DNA of 64,000 nt from Bradyrhizobium cosmicum (GCF_007290395.2 NZ_CP041656.2:5332001-5396000); one strand, 5' to 3'. Positions 27,475-36,424 are shown, counted from the first letter of the stretch. A program made the numbers and translations. The notes: generated by a model not told the origin, from the sequence alone.

Positions 27475-28338
27475 CTAAACCACCGTCTTGTGGCGCGCGA
27501 TGCAGGTGCGCAGCACCTCGTCCATCGGCTTGGCCCACCAGTCGTTGGAGAAGATCTCGATCTCCGAAAAGCCGGCGTAACCCTGCGCCTCGACCGCGGC
27601 GCGCACCGATCTGATGTCGATGACGCCGTCACCCATCATGCCACGGTCGTTGAGGATATCTTTTGTCGGCACCAGCCAGTCGCAGACATGGAAGGCGAGC
27701 AGGCGATCCTTGCCGGCCCGCGCGATCTGGCCCATCAACTCCGGGTCCCACCAGATGTGATAGGCGTCGAGCGCGACGCCAAGCATGCCCGTGCGATCTG
27801 GATCGAGCCGGTCGCAGATGTCGAGCGCCTGCTTTGTGGTGTTCACGCAGGCACGGTCGGCGGCATAGGCGGGATGCAGCGGCTCGATCGCCAGCGGCAG
27901 TTTTGCCTGCTTCGCATAGTCGAGCATGTCGGCAAGAGCTTCCTCGACCTGCCCGCGCGCGGCTGCGATGTCCTTCGACGCCTCGCTGCCGGGGCGCGAA
28001 TATTGCGGCAGGCCGCCGGCGACGAGCACGATGCAGGGTGCGCCCAGCGCTTTGGCCTCGTCGACGCAGCGCCGGTTGTCGTCGCGCACTTCGCCCCGGC
28101 GCGATGCATCCGAGGTGAACATGCCGCCGCGGCAATAGCCTGAGAGATCGAGGCCGGCGTCGCGCACCGCGCGCGCGGCGCGATCGAGACCGACGGCGGC
28201 GACCTGGTCGCGCCAGGGATCGATGGCGCGGATGCCGTGCCGCGCACAGGCGTCGATGATCTGAACGAGGTCACCCTGCTTGCGGACGGTTGCCGTGTTG
28301 AGAGACAGCCAGCGGTGATCGGACGAGAAATCGCGCAT
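27475..28338 (-). CDS. Sugar phosphate isomerase/epimerase (xylose-isomerase-like TIM barrel)
   Basis: 287 aa TIM-barrel protein of the AP-endonuclease-2 / IolE-type superfamily. Metal-ligand candidates are the Glu in LAIEPLHP (near 153), the Asp/His in VALDAYHIWWDPE, and FSEIEIF near the C-terminus. Members isomerise or epimerise keto sugars or inositol derivatives, or act as dehydratases. It is the last gene of a long minus-strand operon; its ATG shares one base with the stop of the DUF993 gene (TGATG). Specificity is unknown. Confidence 0.85.
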   Translation of the reverse strand: MRDFSSDHRWLSLNTATVRKQGDLVQIIDACARHGIRAIDPWRDQVAAVGLDRAARAVRDAGLDLSGYCRGGMFTSDASRRGEVRDDNRRCVDEAKALGAPCIVLVAGGLPQYSRPGSEASKDIAAARGQVEEALADMLDYAKQAKLPLAIEPLHPAYAADRACVNTTKQALDICDRLDPDRTGMLGVALDAYHIWWDPELMGQIARAGKDRLLAFHVCDWLVPTKDILNDRGMMGDGVIDIRSVRAAVEAQGYAGFSEIEIFSNDWWAKPMDEVLRTCIARHKTVV

Positions 28339-29528
28339 CAGGATTCGATCCCGTGCGAGGCCAGCACGGTCTTCATCCGCCGTGTCGCCAGTTCCGGATT
28401 TGCGAGCAGCCCGGCCTGATCGGCCAGGCGGAACAGCTCGGCCAGATGCAGCATCGAGCGCGTGCTCTCCTGGCCGCCGACCATGGTGAAATGGTCCTGA
28501 TGGCCGTTGAGATATGCCATGAACACGACGCCGGTCTTGTAGAAGCGCGTCGGCGCCTTGAATATATGGCGCGACAGCGGCACCGTCGGCCCCAGCACGT
28601 CGTGGAAGCCGGCTTCATCGCCAACCGCCAGCCGCGACAGCGCGTAGGACGCCGCCGGCGCGATGGCATCGAAAATGCCGAGCAGCGCGTGTGAGAAGCC
28701 TTCGCTGTCGCCGGCGATCAGCTCCGCGTAGTTGAAGTCGTCGCCGGTGTACATCTTGATGCGCTTGTCGAGGCGGCGGCGCATGTCGATCTCGCGCTGC
28801 TTGTCGAGCAGCGAGACCTTGACGCCGTCGACCTTGGCGGCATTGCCGTTGACGATGGCGACCGCAACGTCCATCGCCTTTTCGAGGTCCTTGGTGCCCC
28901 AATAGCCCGTCAAGGCGGGATCGAACATATCGCCGAGCCAATGGATGATCACGGGCTCGCGCACCTGCGAGAGCACGCGGTCATAGACTTTGGCGTAGTC
29001 GTCCGCGTTGCGACCGAGTTTGGCGAGAGCGCGCGACGCCATCAGGATGATGCGTCCGGCGACCTTTTCGACCGCCGAGATCTGTTCTTCATAGGCGCGG
29101 ATCACGTCGTCGAGGCTCCTGGCGTCCTCGACCGCGAGATGGTCGGTGCCGGCGCCGGAGAACACCAGCGCATTGCGCCGCTTGGCGGCACCGACCGAGC
29201 GCGTGATCAGCTCCAGCGAGGTCGGCCAGTCTAGCCCCATGCCGCGCTGCGCGGTGTCCATGGCTTCGGCAACGCCGAGGCCGAGGTCCCAGACGTGCTC
29301 GCGAAAAGCGATGGTCTTGTCCCAGTCGATCGCGGCGGAGAGCCAGGGATCGTTATCCGCGAGGGGGTCGGCGACCATATGCACGGCCGAGAACGCGATG
29401 CGGTTCAGCGAGCCTTCGAGCTTTGCGGGGAACGTGCGCGACGCCGCGAGCCGGTAGGTCTCGATCGAGCGATCGGCCTTCGGCAGCTTGAGCGATAATG
29501 ACGAGATCGGCATGACAGGCTTGTTCAT
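28338..29528 (-). CDS. DUF993 protein (dihydrodipicolinate-synthase-like TIM barrel)
   Basis: 396 aa from ATG 29528; the open frame upstream to 29600 is only the palindromic repeat read through. I recognise the DUF993 family, annotated as dihydrodipicolinate-synthase-related but without established activity. Conserved-looking stretches include NRIAFSAVHMVADPLAD, VIIHWLGDMFDPALTGYWG and TGDDFNY (near 270). It is probably a cytosolic aldolase-type (lyase) enzyme. Its position between a MocA-type dehydrogenase and a sugar isomerase fits cleavage of a sugar-derived keto acid (inference). Confidence 0.8.
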   Translation of the reverse strand: MNKPVMPISSLSLKLPKADRSIETYRLAASRTFPAKLEGSLNRIAFSAVHMVADPLADNDPWLSAAIDWDKTIAFREHVWDLGLGVAEAMDTAQRGMGLDWPTSLELITRSVGAAKRRNALVFSGAGTDHLAVEDARSLDDVIRAYEEQISAVEKVAGRIILMASRALAKLGRNADDYAKVYDRVLSQVREPVIIHWLGDMFDPALTGYWGTKDLEKAMDVAVAIVNGNAAKVDGVKVSLLDKQREIDMRRRLDKRIKMYTGDDFNYAELIAGDSEGFSHALLGIFDAIAPAASYALSRLAVGDEAGFHDVLGPTVPLSRHIFKAPTRFYKTGVVFMAYLNGHQDHFTMVGGQESTRSMLHLAELFRLADQAGLLANPELATRRMKTVLASHGIES

Positions 29529-29545
29529 GATTTTAGACCTTTCCC

Positions 29546-29631
29546 CGTCATTGCGAGGAGCGAAGCGACGAAGCAATCCAGACTGTTGCCGCGGAGGCAT
29601 TCTGGATTGCTTCGCTTCGCTCGCAATGACG
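29546..29631. repeat. Family A palindromic repeat, copy 2
   Basis: CGTCATTGCGAGGAGCGAAG at the left, CTTCGCTCGCAATGACGG at the right, and inner arms GAAGCAATCCAGA / TCTGGATTGCTTC. It lies within the operon between the MocA-type and DUF993 genes. Confidence 0.85.
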
Positions 29632-29650
29632 GCTCAACAAACATCGAGAC

Positions 29651-30802
29651 TCAGACCTTGATCGGGGCGACGTCGATCCAGCGCCGCTCCTTCCAGCTCT
29701 TCAGCGCGCATTCGGCGAGCTGCACGCCCTTGACGCCTTCGAGCAGCGTGAACTTGTAGGGCGCATCCTCGTAGACGTGGCGGATGAACATCTCCCATTG
29801 TTCCCTAAAGCCGTTGTCGTAGGTGACGTTGTCAGGCAGCTTCTGCCAGTCGCCGTAAAAGTCGTGCAGCCGCTTCTCGTCGGGATTCCACACCGGCCTC
29901 GGGGTTGCCTGCCGCGCCTGGATCATGCAGTCGGAAAGGCCTGCGACCGCCGAGCCATGGGTGCCGTCGACCTGGAAGGTGACGAGATCGTCGCGATAGA
30001 CGCGGGTGACCCAGGACATGTTGATATGCGCGATGACCCCGCCTTCGAGCTGAAAGGTGGCATAGGCGGAGTCGTCGGCGGTCGCCTTGTACTTCTTGCC
30101 CTGCTCGTCGAAACGCTCGGGAATGTCGGTATTGCCGATGCAGACCACGCTCTGGACGTTGCCGAACAGGTTGTCGAGCACGTAGCGCCAGTGGCAGACC
30201 ATGTCGAGGATGATGCCGCCGCCGTCCTCGTCGCGGTAGTTCCAGGACGGCCGCTGCGCCTCCTGCCAGCCGCCTTCAAACACCCAATAGCCGAACTCGC
30301 CGCGCACCGAGAGGATGCGGCCAAAGAAGCCTGAATCGCGCAGGAAGGCGATCTTCTTCAGGCCGGGCAGAAACAGCTTGTCCTGCACCGTGCCGTGCTT
30401 GACGCCCTTGGCATTCGCAAGCTTGACGACTTCGAGCGCTTCTTCGAAGTTCGTCGCGATCGGCTTCTCGCAATAGACGTGCTTGCCGGCATTGATGGCC
30501 TGGGTCAGTAGACCAGGGCGGGCCTGCGTGGTCGCGGCGTCGAAGAACATGGTGTCGTTCTTGTCGGCGAGCGCGGCGTCGAGATCGGTGGTCCAGCGCG
30601 CGATGTTGTAGCGCTTGGCGAGCGCCTCGACCTTCTCGGCGCTGCGGCCGACCAGGATCGGATCGGGCATGACGCGGTCGCCGTTCTTCAGGCGGACGCC
30701 GCCCTGCTCCCGGATCGCGACGATCGAACGGATCAGATGCTGGTTGAGCCCCATGCGGCCGGTGACGCCGTTCATGATGAGGCCGAGGCGTTGCGTTGTC
30801 AT
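29651..30802 (-). CDS. Gfo/Idh/MocA family oxidoreductase
   Basis: 383 aa. The N-terminal Rossmann region (LGLIMNGVTGRMG) is followed by EKP (112-114) in YCEKPIATNFEEAL, the family signature with the catalytic Lys. The C-terminal domain has a GGIILDMVCHW stretch in place of the common GG..D.G.H. Members oxidise or reduce sugars, inositols or sugar acids with NAD(P). The start overlaps the stop of the enolase-superfamily gene by 4 nt (ATGA), so the two enzymes are probably made together. Confidence 0.9.
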   Translation of the reverse strand: MTTQRLGLIMNGVTGRMGLNQHLIRSIVAIREQGGVRLKNGDRVMPDPILVGRSAEKVEALAKRYNIARWTTDLDAALADKNDTMFFDAATTQARPGLLTQAINAGKHVYCEKPIATNFEEALEVVKLANAKGVKHGTVQDKLFLPGLKKIAFLRDSGFFGRILSVRGEFGYWVFEGGWQEAQRPSWNYRDEDGGGIILDMVCHWRYVLDNLFGNVQSVVCIGNTDIPERFDEQGKKYKATADDSAYATFQLEGGVIAHINMSWVTRVYRDDLVTFQVDGTHGSAVAGLSDCMIQARQATPRPVWNPDEKRLHDFYGDWQKLPDNVTYDNGFREQWEMFIRHVYEDAPYKFTLLEGVKGVQLAECALKSWKERRWIDVAPIKV

Positions 30803-32196
30803 GCCAATTGCTCCTGAATTGATCTTGGCTGTTCGAGCGGGCGCAATGCCGCCCAGTCCGGATGGACCGACGTCGCAAAGCCCGCAGCATGAAGCGATCC
30901 CGTCAGGAGATCGCCGTTGTGAATGGAGAGCCGGGCGCCCTGCCCGGCATCGACGTAGAGATCGGGATGCGCGGCCGCGAAGGCCTGCGCCTCAGCGGCG
31001 GGCGTGTCGCCAAAGCCGTCGACATAGTGATGGCCGTTGCGTTCGGCATGGGTGATGCCGAGAAAGGCGCCGAGGGCGAGATCCTGCTGCACGGCAAGGC
31101 CGGCCTGACAGGTCAGGTCCTCGCCGGTCACGAAGAACGTCTGGCCGCCTGCGCTCCATTTTGCCGCGCGCGTCGCATTGATGATGGACTTGTAGAGCCC
31201 CTTGCAGGATTTCGACGAGATGCCGCGATAGCGCAGCGCCCGCGCCGCCGGGAACGCATCATAGGAATCGTCGGCTTCATCGATGATGAAGCTACGCGCG
31301 GCGAGCGAGCCAAGCGGCGACTGCCTGGTGATGTCGCGTGGCATGGGCTGCTCCACATAGAGCAGACGCGACGCGATTGGTCGCAATGCAGGATCATGAT
31401 CAAGCCGATCCATCAGCGCCTGCAGCGCGGCGAGATCGGCGTACTGTTCGTTCGCGTCGAGCGTCACCCTGGGGTCGCGTCCGAGCCTATCGAGCTCCTT
31501 GCCGATGCGCGCCAGCCGCGCCGCATCGGCAGCGGGATCGCCCGCCAGCTTCAGCTTGAAATAATTCGCACCGGCGTTCTCACGCGGATCCGCAACACCG
31601 CCCTCGCCTTCGACGGCATCGTCGAGGCCGACGGTATGCCTGACGGCAACGCGCGACAGCGGCTTGCGGCCCGAGAGGAACTGAACGACGTCTGCGTCCT
31701 TCAGGTCGGGCGAGAGCCGCGCATCGATGCCGGCGACATTCCCGGCCATGCCGTCGAAGAAGCTGGTCTCAGCGGCTCGCAGCAACGCGTCCAGGATCGC
31801 CTTGTCGATCTCGGCCGGACCGTAAGCCGCGGCAAGCGCCGGAATATTCTTCTTCGCGCAGGTCGCGACCTGAGCGCCGATACACGACGCATGCAGATCG
31901 AACGCCGTCAGGAAGCCGGTCCGCGCCAGATAAAGACCACGCGCGATCTCAAGCGACCGCCGCAACCCGTCGACCGTCTGCGCCGGCGATAGCTCCGGCC
32001 GCTTGTCGAACCATTTTGGGACCAGCAGCTCGGCGCTGGCGCCGACCGCGGTGCCCCTGCCCTCGACCTCGATCTCGACCCGCACGAACAGCTGCGGCGT
32101 CGCGTTGATAGTGATCGCGCCAAAGCGGAACGGCCGCGCGAACTGCACGGGGCGTTCGAAGAAGGCGATGTCTCGCAGCTTCAGGCGCACAGGCAT
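30799..32196 (-). CDS. Enolase superfamily protein (mandelate racemase / muconate lactonizing type)
   Basis: 465 aa from ATG 32196, longer than typical members (about 370-400). Active-site candidates: Lys214-x-Lys216 (FKLKL), metal ligands Asp247 (TLDANEQY), Glu282 (YVEQPM) and Asp306 (FIIDEAD), then Lys329 (SSKSCKG). This pattern is muconate-lactonizing-like. Members abstract the alpha-proton of a carboxylate, typically dehydrating or racemising sugar acids. The in-frame extension to 32292 is a translated palindromic repeat and is not part of the protein. It heads the enzyme part of the operon, just after the transporter ATPase gene. Confidence 0.85.
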   Translation of the reverse strand: MPVRLKLRDIAFFERPVQFARPFRFGAITINATPQLFVRVEIEVEGRGTAVGASAELLVPKWFDKRPELSPAQTVDGLRRSLEIARGLYLARTGFLTAFDLHASCIGAQVATCAKKNIPALAAAYGPAEIDKAILDALLRAAETSFFDGMAGNVAGIDARLSPDLKDADVVQFLSGRKPLSRVAVRHTVGLDDAVEGEGGVADPRENAGANYFKLKLAGDPAADAARLARIGKELDRLGRDPRVTLDANEQYADLAALQALMDRLDHDPALRPIASRLLYVEQPMPRDITRQSPLGSLAARSFIIDEADDSYDAFPAARALRYRGISSKSCKGLYKSIINATRAAKWSAGGQTFFVTGEDLTCQAGLAVQQDLALGAFLGITHAERNGHHYVDGFGDTPAAEAQAFAAAHPDLYVDAGQGARLSIHNGDLLTGSLHAAGFATSVHPDWAALRPLEQPRSIQEQLA

Positions 32197-32210
32197 GGTC
32201 CAGAGATGGT

Positions 32211-32296
32211 CGTCATGCCCGGGCTTGTCCCGGGCATCCACGTTCTTTGTCGCGCGAGGCAAGGCGTGGATGGCCGGGACAAGCCCGGCCATGACG
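32211..32296. repeat. Family C palindromic repeat
   Basis: GTCATGCCCGGGCTTGTCCC at the left and GGGACAAGCCCGGCCATGAC at the right, with inner GGCATCCACG / CGTGGATGGCC arms. Read on the minus strand it encodes the spurious N-terminus MAGLVPAIHA, a frequent mis-annotation in rhizobial genomes. Confidence 0.85.
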
Positions 32297-32325
32297 CCTG
32301 GAAAATTGGAGCTGGCACCATCGTC

Positions 32326-33171
32326 CTAATCCAATGCCCCTTGCGAGAAGAAGTGCTTGCGGATGCGTTGCACGAGCTCGGTGAAGATGGGATCGGCCAT
32401 CACGTCGAGCGAGCGCGGACGCGGCAGCGGCACGTCATAGATCGCGGCGATCGCGCCGGGGCGCTCGGTCATGACCAGCACGCGGTCGGCCAGAAATACG
32501 GCTTCAGGAATCGAATGCGTGATCAGGAGCACCGTCTTCTGCGTCTCGCGCTGGATCCGCATCAGTTCGACATTCATGCGTTCGCGTGTCAGTGCATCGA
32601 GCGCGCCGAACGGCTCGTCCATCAGCATGATCCTGGGATCGTGCACCAGCGCGCGGCAGATCGAGGCGCGCTGCTGCATGCCGCCGGAAAGCTGCCAGGG
32701 CAGCTTCTTCTCGAACCCTTCGAGGCCGACCAGCTTCAACAGCGCCTTGGCGCGATCGAGATATGTCTGCCGCGGCAGCCGCTTCATGTCGATCGGCAGC
32801 ATCACGTTGGACAGGATGTTGCGCCACGGCAGCAGCAATGCATTCTGGAACACGATGCCGACATTGCCGTGCGGGGTCGTCACCTTCTCGCCCTCGACCA
32901 CGATCTCGCCGGATGTCGGCGGCAGCAGCCCCGAGATCAGCTTGAGCAGCGTGGACTTGCCGCAGCCGCTTGGTCCGACCACGACGAAGAACTCGCCGTC
33001 GTTGATGTGGAAGTCGAGCGGACGCAGCGACGGTACGTCGCCATCGCGCGTCCGGTAGGTCTTGGAGACGCCTGACAGCTTGATGCCCGACGCGTCGTTG
33101 CCGGCCCGGTCGCTCACCAGTCTCAGATGCGCGGCCGGCTGCATGTCGATTGGTCTGGTCGCAGGGTTCAT
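32326..33171 (-). CDS. NitT/TauT-type ABC transporter ATP-binding protein
   Basis: 281 aa from ATG 33171; the frame to 33264 only translates the repeat. Walker A GPSGCGKST, Q-loop VFQNALLLPW, signature LSGGMQQR, Walker B IMLMDEPFGALD and H-loop THSIPEA, all typical of SsuB/TauB/ThiZ. It drives uptake with the permease and binding protein encoded upstream on the same strand. The family takes up nitrate, sulfonates or pyrimidine precursors; the adjacent enzymes suggest an organic acid or sugar acid here. Confidence 0.92.
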   Translation of the reverse strand: MNPATRPIDMQPAAHLRLVSDRAGNDASGIKLSGVSKTYRTRDGDVPSLRPLDFHINDGEFFVVVGPSGCGKSTLLKLISGLLPPTSGEIVVEGEKVTTPHGNVGIVFQNALLLPWRNILSNVMLPIDMKRLPRQTYLDRAKALLKLVGLEGFEKKLPWQLSGGMQQRASICRALVHDPRIMLMDEPFGALDALTRERMNVELMRIQRETQKTVLLITHSIPEAVFLADRVLVMTERPGAIAAIYDVPLPRPRSLDVMADPIFTELVQRIRKHFFSQGALD

Positions 33172-33187
33172 CGCAGCCCTCTCCCCC

Positions 33188-33307
33188 CGTCGTCCCTGCG
33201 AACGCAGGGACCCATACGCCGCGGCGGCACATTTGGGCCTGCGAGGAGAGACCTTCCGTGACAATCAAGGCCGGTGGCTATGGGTCCCTGCGTTCGCAGG
33301 GACGACA
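33188..33307. repeat. Family D palindromic repeat
   Basis: CGTCGTCCCTGCGAACGCAG at the left and CTGCGTTCGCAGGGACGAC at the right. Each arm is itself a hairpin (CCCTGCGAACGCAGGG). It lies between the binding-protein and ATPase genes. Confidence 0.85.
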
Positions 33308-33322
33308 GCGGATATTTGTCGC

Positions 33323-34315
33323 TCACGAGCCACTCTTCGGCAGGTAGTCGTTGGTGTAGAACGCCTTCGGGTTGTCCTTGGCCTTGGCGTCCAGCCCGCC
33401 ATATTCGACCATCAAATTGACGCTGTCGGTCATGTTCTGGTCGGTGACCTGGAACGGCCGCTTGCTCTTGGTCTCGGGCGTCCGGTAGAGCGGAATGGTC
33501 AGCTCGAAGCCCTGCGTCAGCGTGTCGATCTTGCCACCCTTGGGGTTGGCATCGAGAATCGACTGCGCGGCCGCCTTCGGCTCCTTCTCGGCGGCCTCGA
33601 CGGCCTTGGTCGTCGCCGACATGAATCGGCGGACGAGGTCGGCATTGGCCTTCACGTAATCCGAGTTGGCGATGATGCCGGAGGAAACCATGTTGATGCC
33701 GTAGTCGGCGAACTTGATCGGGAACACGTCCTTGCCGGTGGCGTCCTTGATCTTCATCGACTGGTCCATGACGTAGCCGAGCAGCAGATCGGCCTGGCCG
33801 TTGATGACCGCGTTGAGCTTGGTCTGGCCGTCGCCGGCGACCGTCTGGAAATCGCTTTCCTTCAAGCCGGTCTTCTTCAGGAACAGAGGCCAGATCTGGG
33901 TCATGGAGTCGGCCGGCGTGATCGCCACCGTCTTGCCCTTGATGTCCTCGGGCTTCCGGATGTTCTTGTCGGCGAAGCCCATGGCGGACATCGGCGAGGT
34001 CTGCAGCAGCACGCCGGTCGCGACCACGGGCGCCCCCTTGATCGCCGCGCGCATCATGGTGGGAACGTCGACATAGCCGAAATCGGCGGTCTTGGCGGCG
34101 ACGGCCTGCGTGGTCGCCGCCGAGCCGCGGCCTTCCTGGATCTCGAGGTCGATGCCTTCGGCGGCATAAATGCCTTTGGCCTTGCCGTAATAGAACGGCG
34201 CGTGCTCGCCATAGACGTACCAGTTCAACATCAGCACGACCTTGTCGGCGGCCTGCGCCGGCATAACCGCAAACACCATCAGTGCCGCTGAGACAGCTCC
34301 AATCAACCGCTTCAT
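33323..34315 (-). CDS. ABC transporter substrate-binding protein, NMT1/Thi5-like
   Basis: 330 aa with Sec signal peptide (RLIGAVSAALMVFAVMP, cleavage at AQAA). The mature start VVLMLNWYVYGEHAPFYYGK resembles the pyrimidine-binding LNW..EADHAPFY of ThiY/Thi5-like proteins, where Trp and His contact the ring. Ligands of the wider family include hydroxymethylpyrimidine, formylaminopyrimidine, taurine and riboflavin-like compounds, so a cyclic ligand is plausible. Encoded between its permease (upstream) and ATPase. Confidence 0.9.
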   Translation of the reverse strand: MKRLIGAVSAALMVFAVMPAQAADKVVLMLNWYVYGEHAPFYYGKAKGIYAAEGIDLEIQEGRGSAATTQAVAAKTADFGYVDVPTMMRAAIKGAPVVATGVLLQTSPMSAMGFADKNIRKPEDIKGKTVAITPADSMTQIWPLFLKKTGLKESDFQTVAGDGQTKLNAVINGQADLLLGYVMDQSMKIKDATGKDVFPIKFADYGINMVSSGIIANSDYVKANADLVRRFMSATTKAVEAAEKEPKAAAQSILDANPKGGKIDTLTQGFELTIPLYRTPETKSKRPFQVTDQNMTDSVNLMVEYGGLDAKAKDNPKAFYTNDYLPKSGS

Positions 34316-34366
34316 CGTTTCTCTCCCTTGCCCTTGTTGCGCCGGCCGTTGGTGGCCGTTCGTTAG

Positions 34367-35176
34367 TTAAGAGGCGAAAATCACGTCTTCGCGCTGGCTG
34401 ACGTGCCAGGGAATGACCAGCTTCTCGATCCGGTCGACGATCCAGAACAGGATCACGCCGAGCAGCGCGAGGATCACCAGCGCCGCGAACATCGTCGGCA
34501 GGTCGAACGTGCCGATCGAGCGCTGCATCACATAGCCGATGCCGGAATTGGAGCCGACGAACTCGCCGACGACGGCGCCGACCACCGCGAGCGTCACCGA
34601 CACCTTGAGGCCGGAGAAGATCGCCGGCAGCGCATGCGGCAGGTTCACCGCACAAAACACCTGGAAGCGGCTGCCCTGCATGGCGCGGGCAAGATCGACC
34701 ATATCAGGATCGACCGATTTGAAGCCCTGCACGGCCGAGACCACCACCGGGAAGAAGCCAAGCAGGAACGCCGAGATCACTTTGGGAATGATGCCGAAGC
34801 CGAACCAAACCACGAACAGTGGCGCGATCGCGATCTTCGGCACGGACTGCGAGAATACCAGCAGCGGATAGACGTAACTCTCCACCGTCCGCGAGCCCGC
34901 AATCAGCATCGCCACGGGAATGCCGAACAGGGCCGACAGCAGGAAGCCGCAGACGGTCGCATAGGTGGTCGGCCAGGACTGGCGCAGGAGCTCCGGCCAT
35001 TCGGTGCGGAGCACGGCAACCACGTCGCCCGGCGCCGGGATCTGATAGGCGGGAATCCTGAACACGCGGATCGCGAGATCCCAGGCCACGACGATGAAGA
35101 CCAGAAACAAGAACGGCCGGATCCAGGCCGCATTCAGCATCTTGGATACCGCGCCTTGCGGCTTCACTTCAGCCAC
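34367..35176 (-). CDS. NitT/TauT-type ABC transporter permease
   Basis: 269 aa, six hydrophobic segments. The first is FLFLVFIVVAWDLAIRVF, and the EAA loop is FKSVDPDMVDLARAMQGSRFQVF near residues 150-175 (BPD_transp_1 fold). First structural gene of the transporter-plus-enzymes operon. Upstream lie two palindromic repeats and the TetR-like gene on the same strand. Confidence 0.92.
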   Translation of the reverse strand: MAEVKPQGAVSKMLNAAWIRPFLFLVFIVVAWDLAIRVFRIPAYQIPAPGDVVAVLRTEWPELLRQSWPTTYATVCGFLLSALFGIPVAMLIAGSRTVESYVYPLLVFSQSVPKIAIAPLFVVWFGFGIIPKVISAFLLGFFPVVVSAVQGFKSVDPDMVDLARAMQGSRFQVFCAVNLPHALPAIFSGLKVSVTLAVVGAVVGEFVGSNSGIGYVMQRSIGTFDLPTMFAALVILALLGVILFWIVDRIEKLVIPWHVSQREDVIFAS

Positions 35177-35277
35177 GTCTCACTCCCGGCATTCTTGTTC
35201 TTCGGGAGAGAAATTAACCCGTTGGATAAATACTGTCCAGAGCTTTCCCTGTGACGTTTTGTGCTCCCAGCAGACCC

Positions 35278-35386
35278 CGTCATCCTGAGGTGCGAGCGCA
35301 GCGAGCCTCGAAGGATGAACGGCCGGATATAGCGGGGCCGTCGCCCTTCGAGGCCTCCGCTACGCTCCGGCGCCTCAGGGTGACGG
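35278..35386. repeat. Family E palindromic repeat
   Basis: CGTCATCCTGAGGTGCGAGC at the left, CCTCAGGGTGACGG at the right, and inner GCCTCGAAGG / CCTTCGAGGC arms. Confidence 0.85.
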
Positions 35387-35415
35387 TTAAATGGTTGAGC
35401 ACACGGCAAGATCCT

Positions 35416-35494
35416 CGTCATTGCGAGCGCAGCGAAGCAATCCAGAGTCTTTCCGCAGAAACAGCCTAGATTGCTTCGCTACGCTCGCAATGAC
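35416..35494. repeat. Family A palindromic repeat, copy 3
   Basis: CGTCATTGCGAGCGCAGCGAAGCAATCCAGA at the left (first 20 nt match copy 6 closely), with TAGATTGCTTCGCTACGCTC then GCAATGACGG at the right. Confidence 0.85.
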
Positions 35495-35523
35495 GGAGCA
35501 AGATGAGAGATCATCGGCCCCAA

Positions 35524-35556
35524 TCCCGGATTGCGCTGCGCTCCATCCGGGCTACG
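35524..35556. repeat. Family H short palindrome
   Basis: TCCCGGATTGCGCTGCGCTC followed by CATCCGGGCTACG. A 33-bp imperfect dyad centred on GCGCTGCGC, beside the TetR gene 3' end. Confidence 0.55.
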
Positions 35557-35558
35557 GA

Positions 35559-36272
35559 CTACACCGTCTGCGCCACCGCGGCTCGCGGCTTCGGCGCCTT
35601 TGCGATCTCCAGCAGCTCCGACGACCGCCCCGTCAGCGCGGCCAGCACCAGGCCGGCCATGTGCGCCAGACGCTCGTCCTTGGCTTTCTTGTCCAGGAGG
35701 TCGCGACCGAAGATCACGCTGAGCGTGGCCGAGTTGGAGAGATAGAAAAAGCTGAGCGCCGCGATCGAGATGTAGAGCTGCACCGGATCGACTGCGACCT
35801 GGAAGTCGCCGCTGTCAACGCCGCGCCGCACCACGGTGCGGATCATCTCGACGAAGGGCGAGTGCATCGACTTGACCTTGGTCGATTTCTTCAGGTGCTT
35901 TGCGCGCGCGAGGTTCTCGGTCTGGAGCAGCGACAGGAATTCCGGGTTGCGCAGGAAGTAGCCCCAGGTGAATTCGATCAGCCGCCGGATCGCCTCGGGC
36001 GGATCGAGATGCTCGAGATCGAGCCCCCGCTCCTCGCTGCGGATCTTGTCATAGGCGCCTTCGAGCACCGCGAGATAGAGCTCGTCCTTGTTGCCGACGT
36101 GATAATACAGCATGCGCTTGTTGGCGCCGGCCTTGGCGGCGATACGATCGACCCGCGCACCGGCGAGCCCGTGGGTCGAAAACTCCTGCTTGGCGGCTTC
36201 GAGAATCCGCAGCCGCATCCCCTCGGGGTCACGCTGCCATTTCAGAGTTCGCTTTGCCGTTGCCTTCGCCAA
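35559..36272 (-). CDS. TetR family regulator
   Basis: 237 aa. N-terminal HTH ILEAAKQEFSTHGLAGARVDRIAAKAGANKRMLYYHVGNK, with the C-terminal half like the TetR_C_4/YcdC-type all-helical domain. It is encoded upstream of, and in the same direction as, the NitT-type transporter and enzyme operon, so it may control that operon. The three repeats between them make cotranscription uncertain. The N-terminus is basic (MAKATAKRTLKW). Confidence 0.9.
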   Translation of the reverse strand: MAKATAKRTLKWQRDPEGMRLRILEAAKQEFSTHGLAGARVDRIAAKAGANKRMLYYHVGNKDELYLAVLEGAYDKIRSEERGLDLEHLDPPEAIRRLIEFTWGYFLRNPEFLSLLQTENLARAKHLKKSTKVKSMHSPFVEMIRTVVRRGVDSGDFQVAVDPVQLYISIAALSFFYLSNSATLSVIFGRDLLDKKAKDERLAHMAGLVLAALTGRSSELLEIAKAPKPRAAVAQTV

Positions 36273-36320
36273 TCGGATGCTCGCTGGAGTGCTGGTAACC
36301 CGCGTGTATCACGCAAGCGC

Positions 36321-36407
36321 TGTCATTGCGAGGAGCCCTTGCGACGAAGCAATCCAGACTGCCACCGCGGAAAGACTCTGGATTGCTTCGCTGCGCTCGC
36401 AATGACG
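36321..36407. repeat. Family A palindromic repeat, copy 4
   Basis: GTCATTGCGAGGAGCCCTTG at the left, CTGCGCTCGCAATGACGG at the right, and inner GAAGCAATCCAGA / TCTGGATTGCTTC arms. Lies between the VOC and TetR genes. Confidence 0.85.
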
Positions 36408-36424
36408 GGTGGAGGGACCTGCCT

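Larger units (their letters stand above)
35177..35558. other. 382-nt intergenic region with three palindromic repeats
   Basis: Contains a family E element (35278-35386), family A copy 3 (35416-35494) and a short family H palindrome (35524-35556). The promoter of the transporter operon is expected in the first 100 nt upstream of 35176, but I see no clear -35/-10 pair. Confidence 0.6.
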
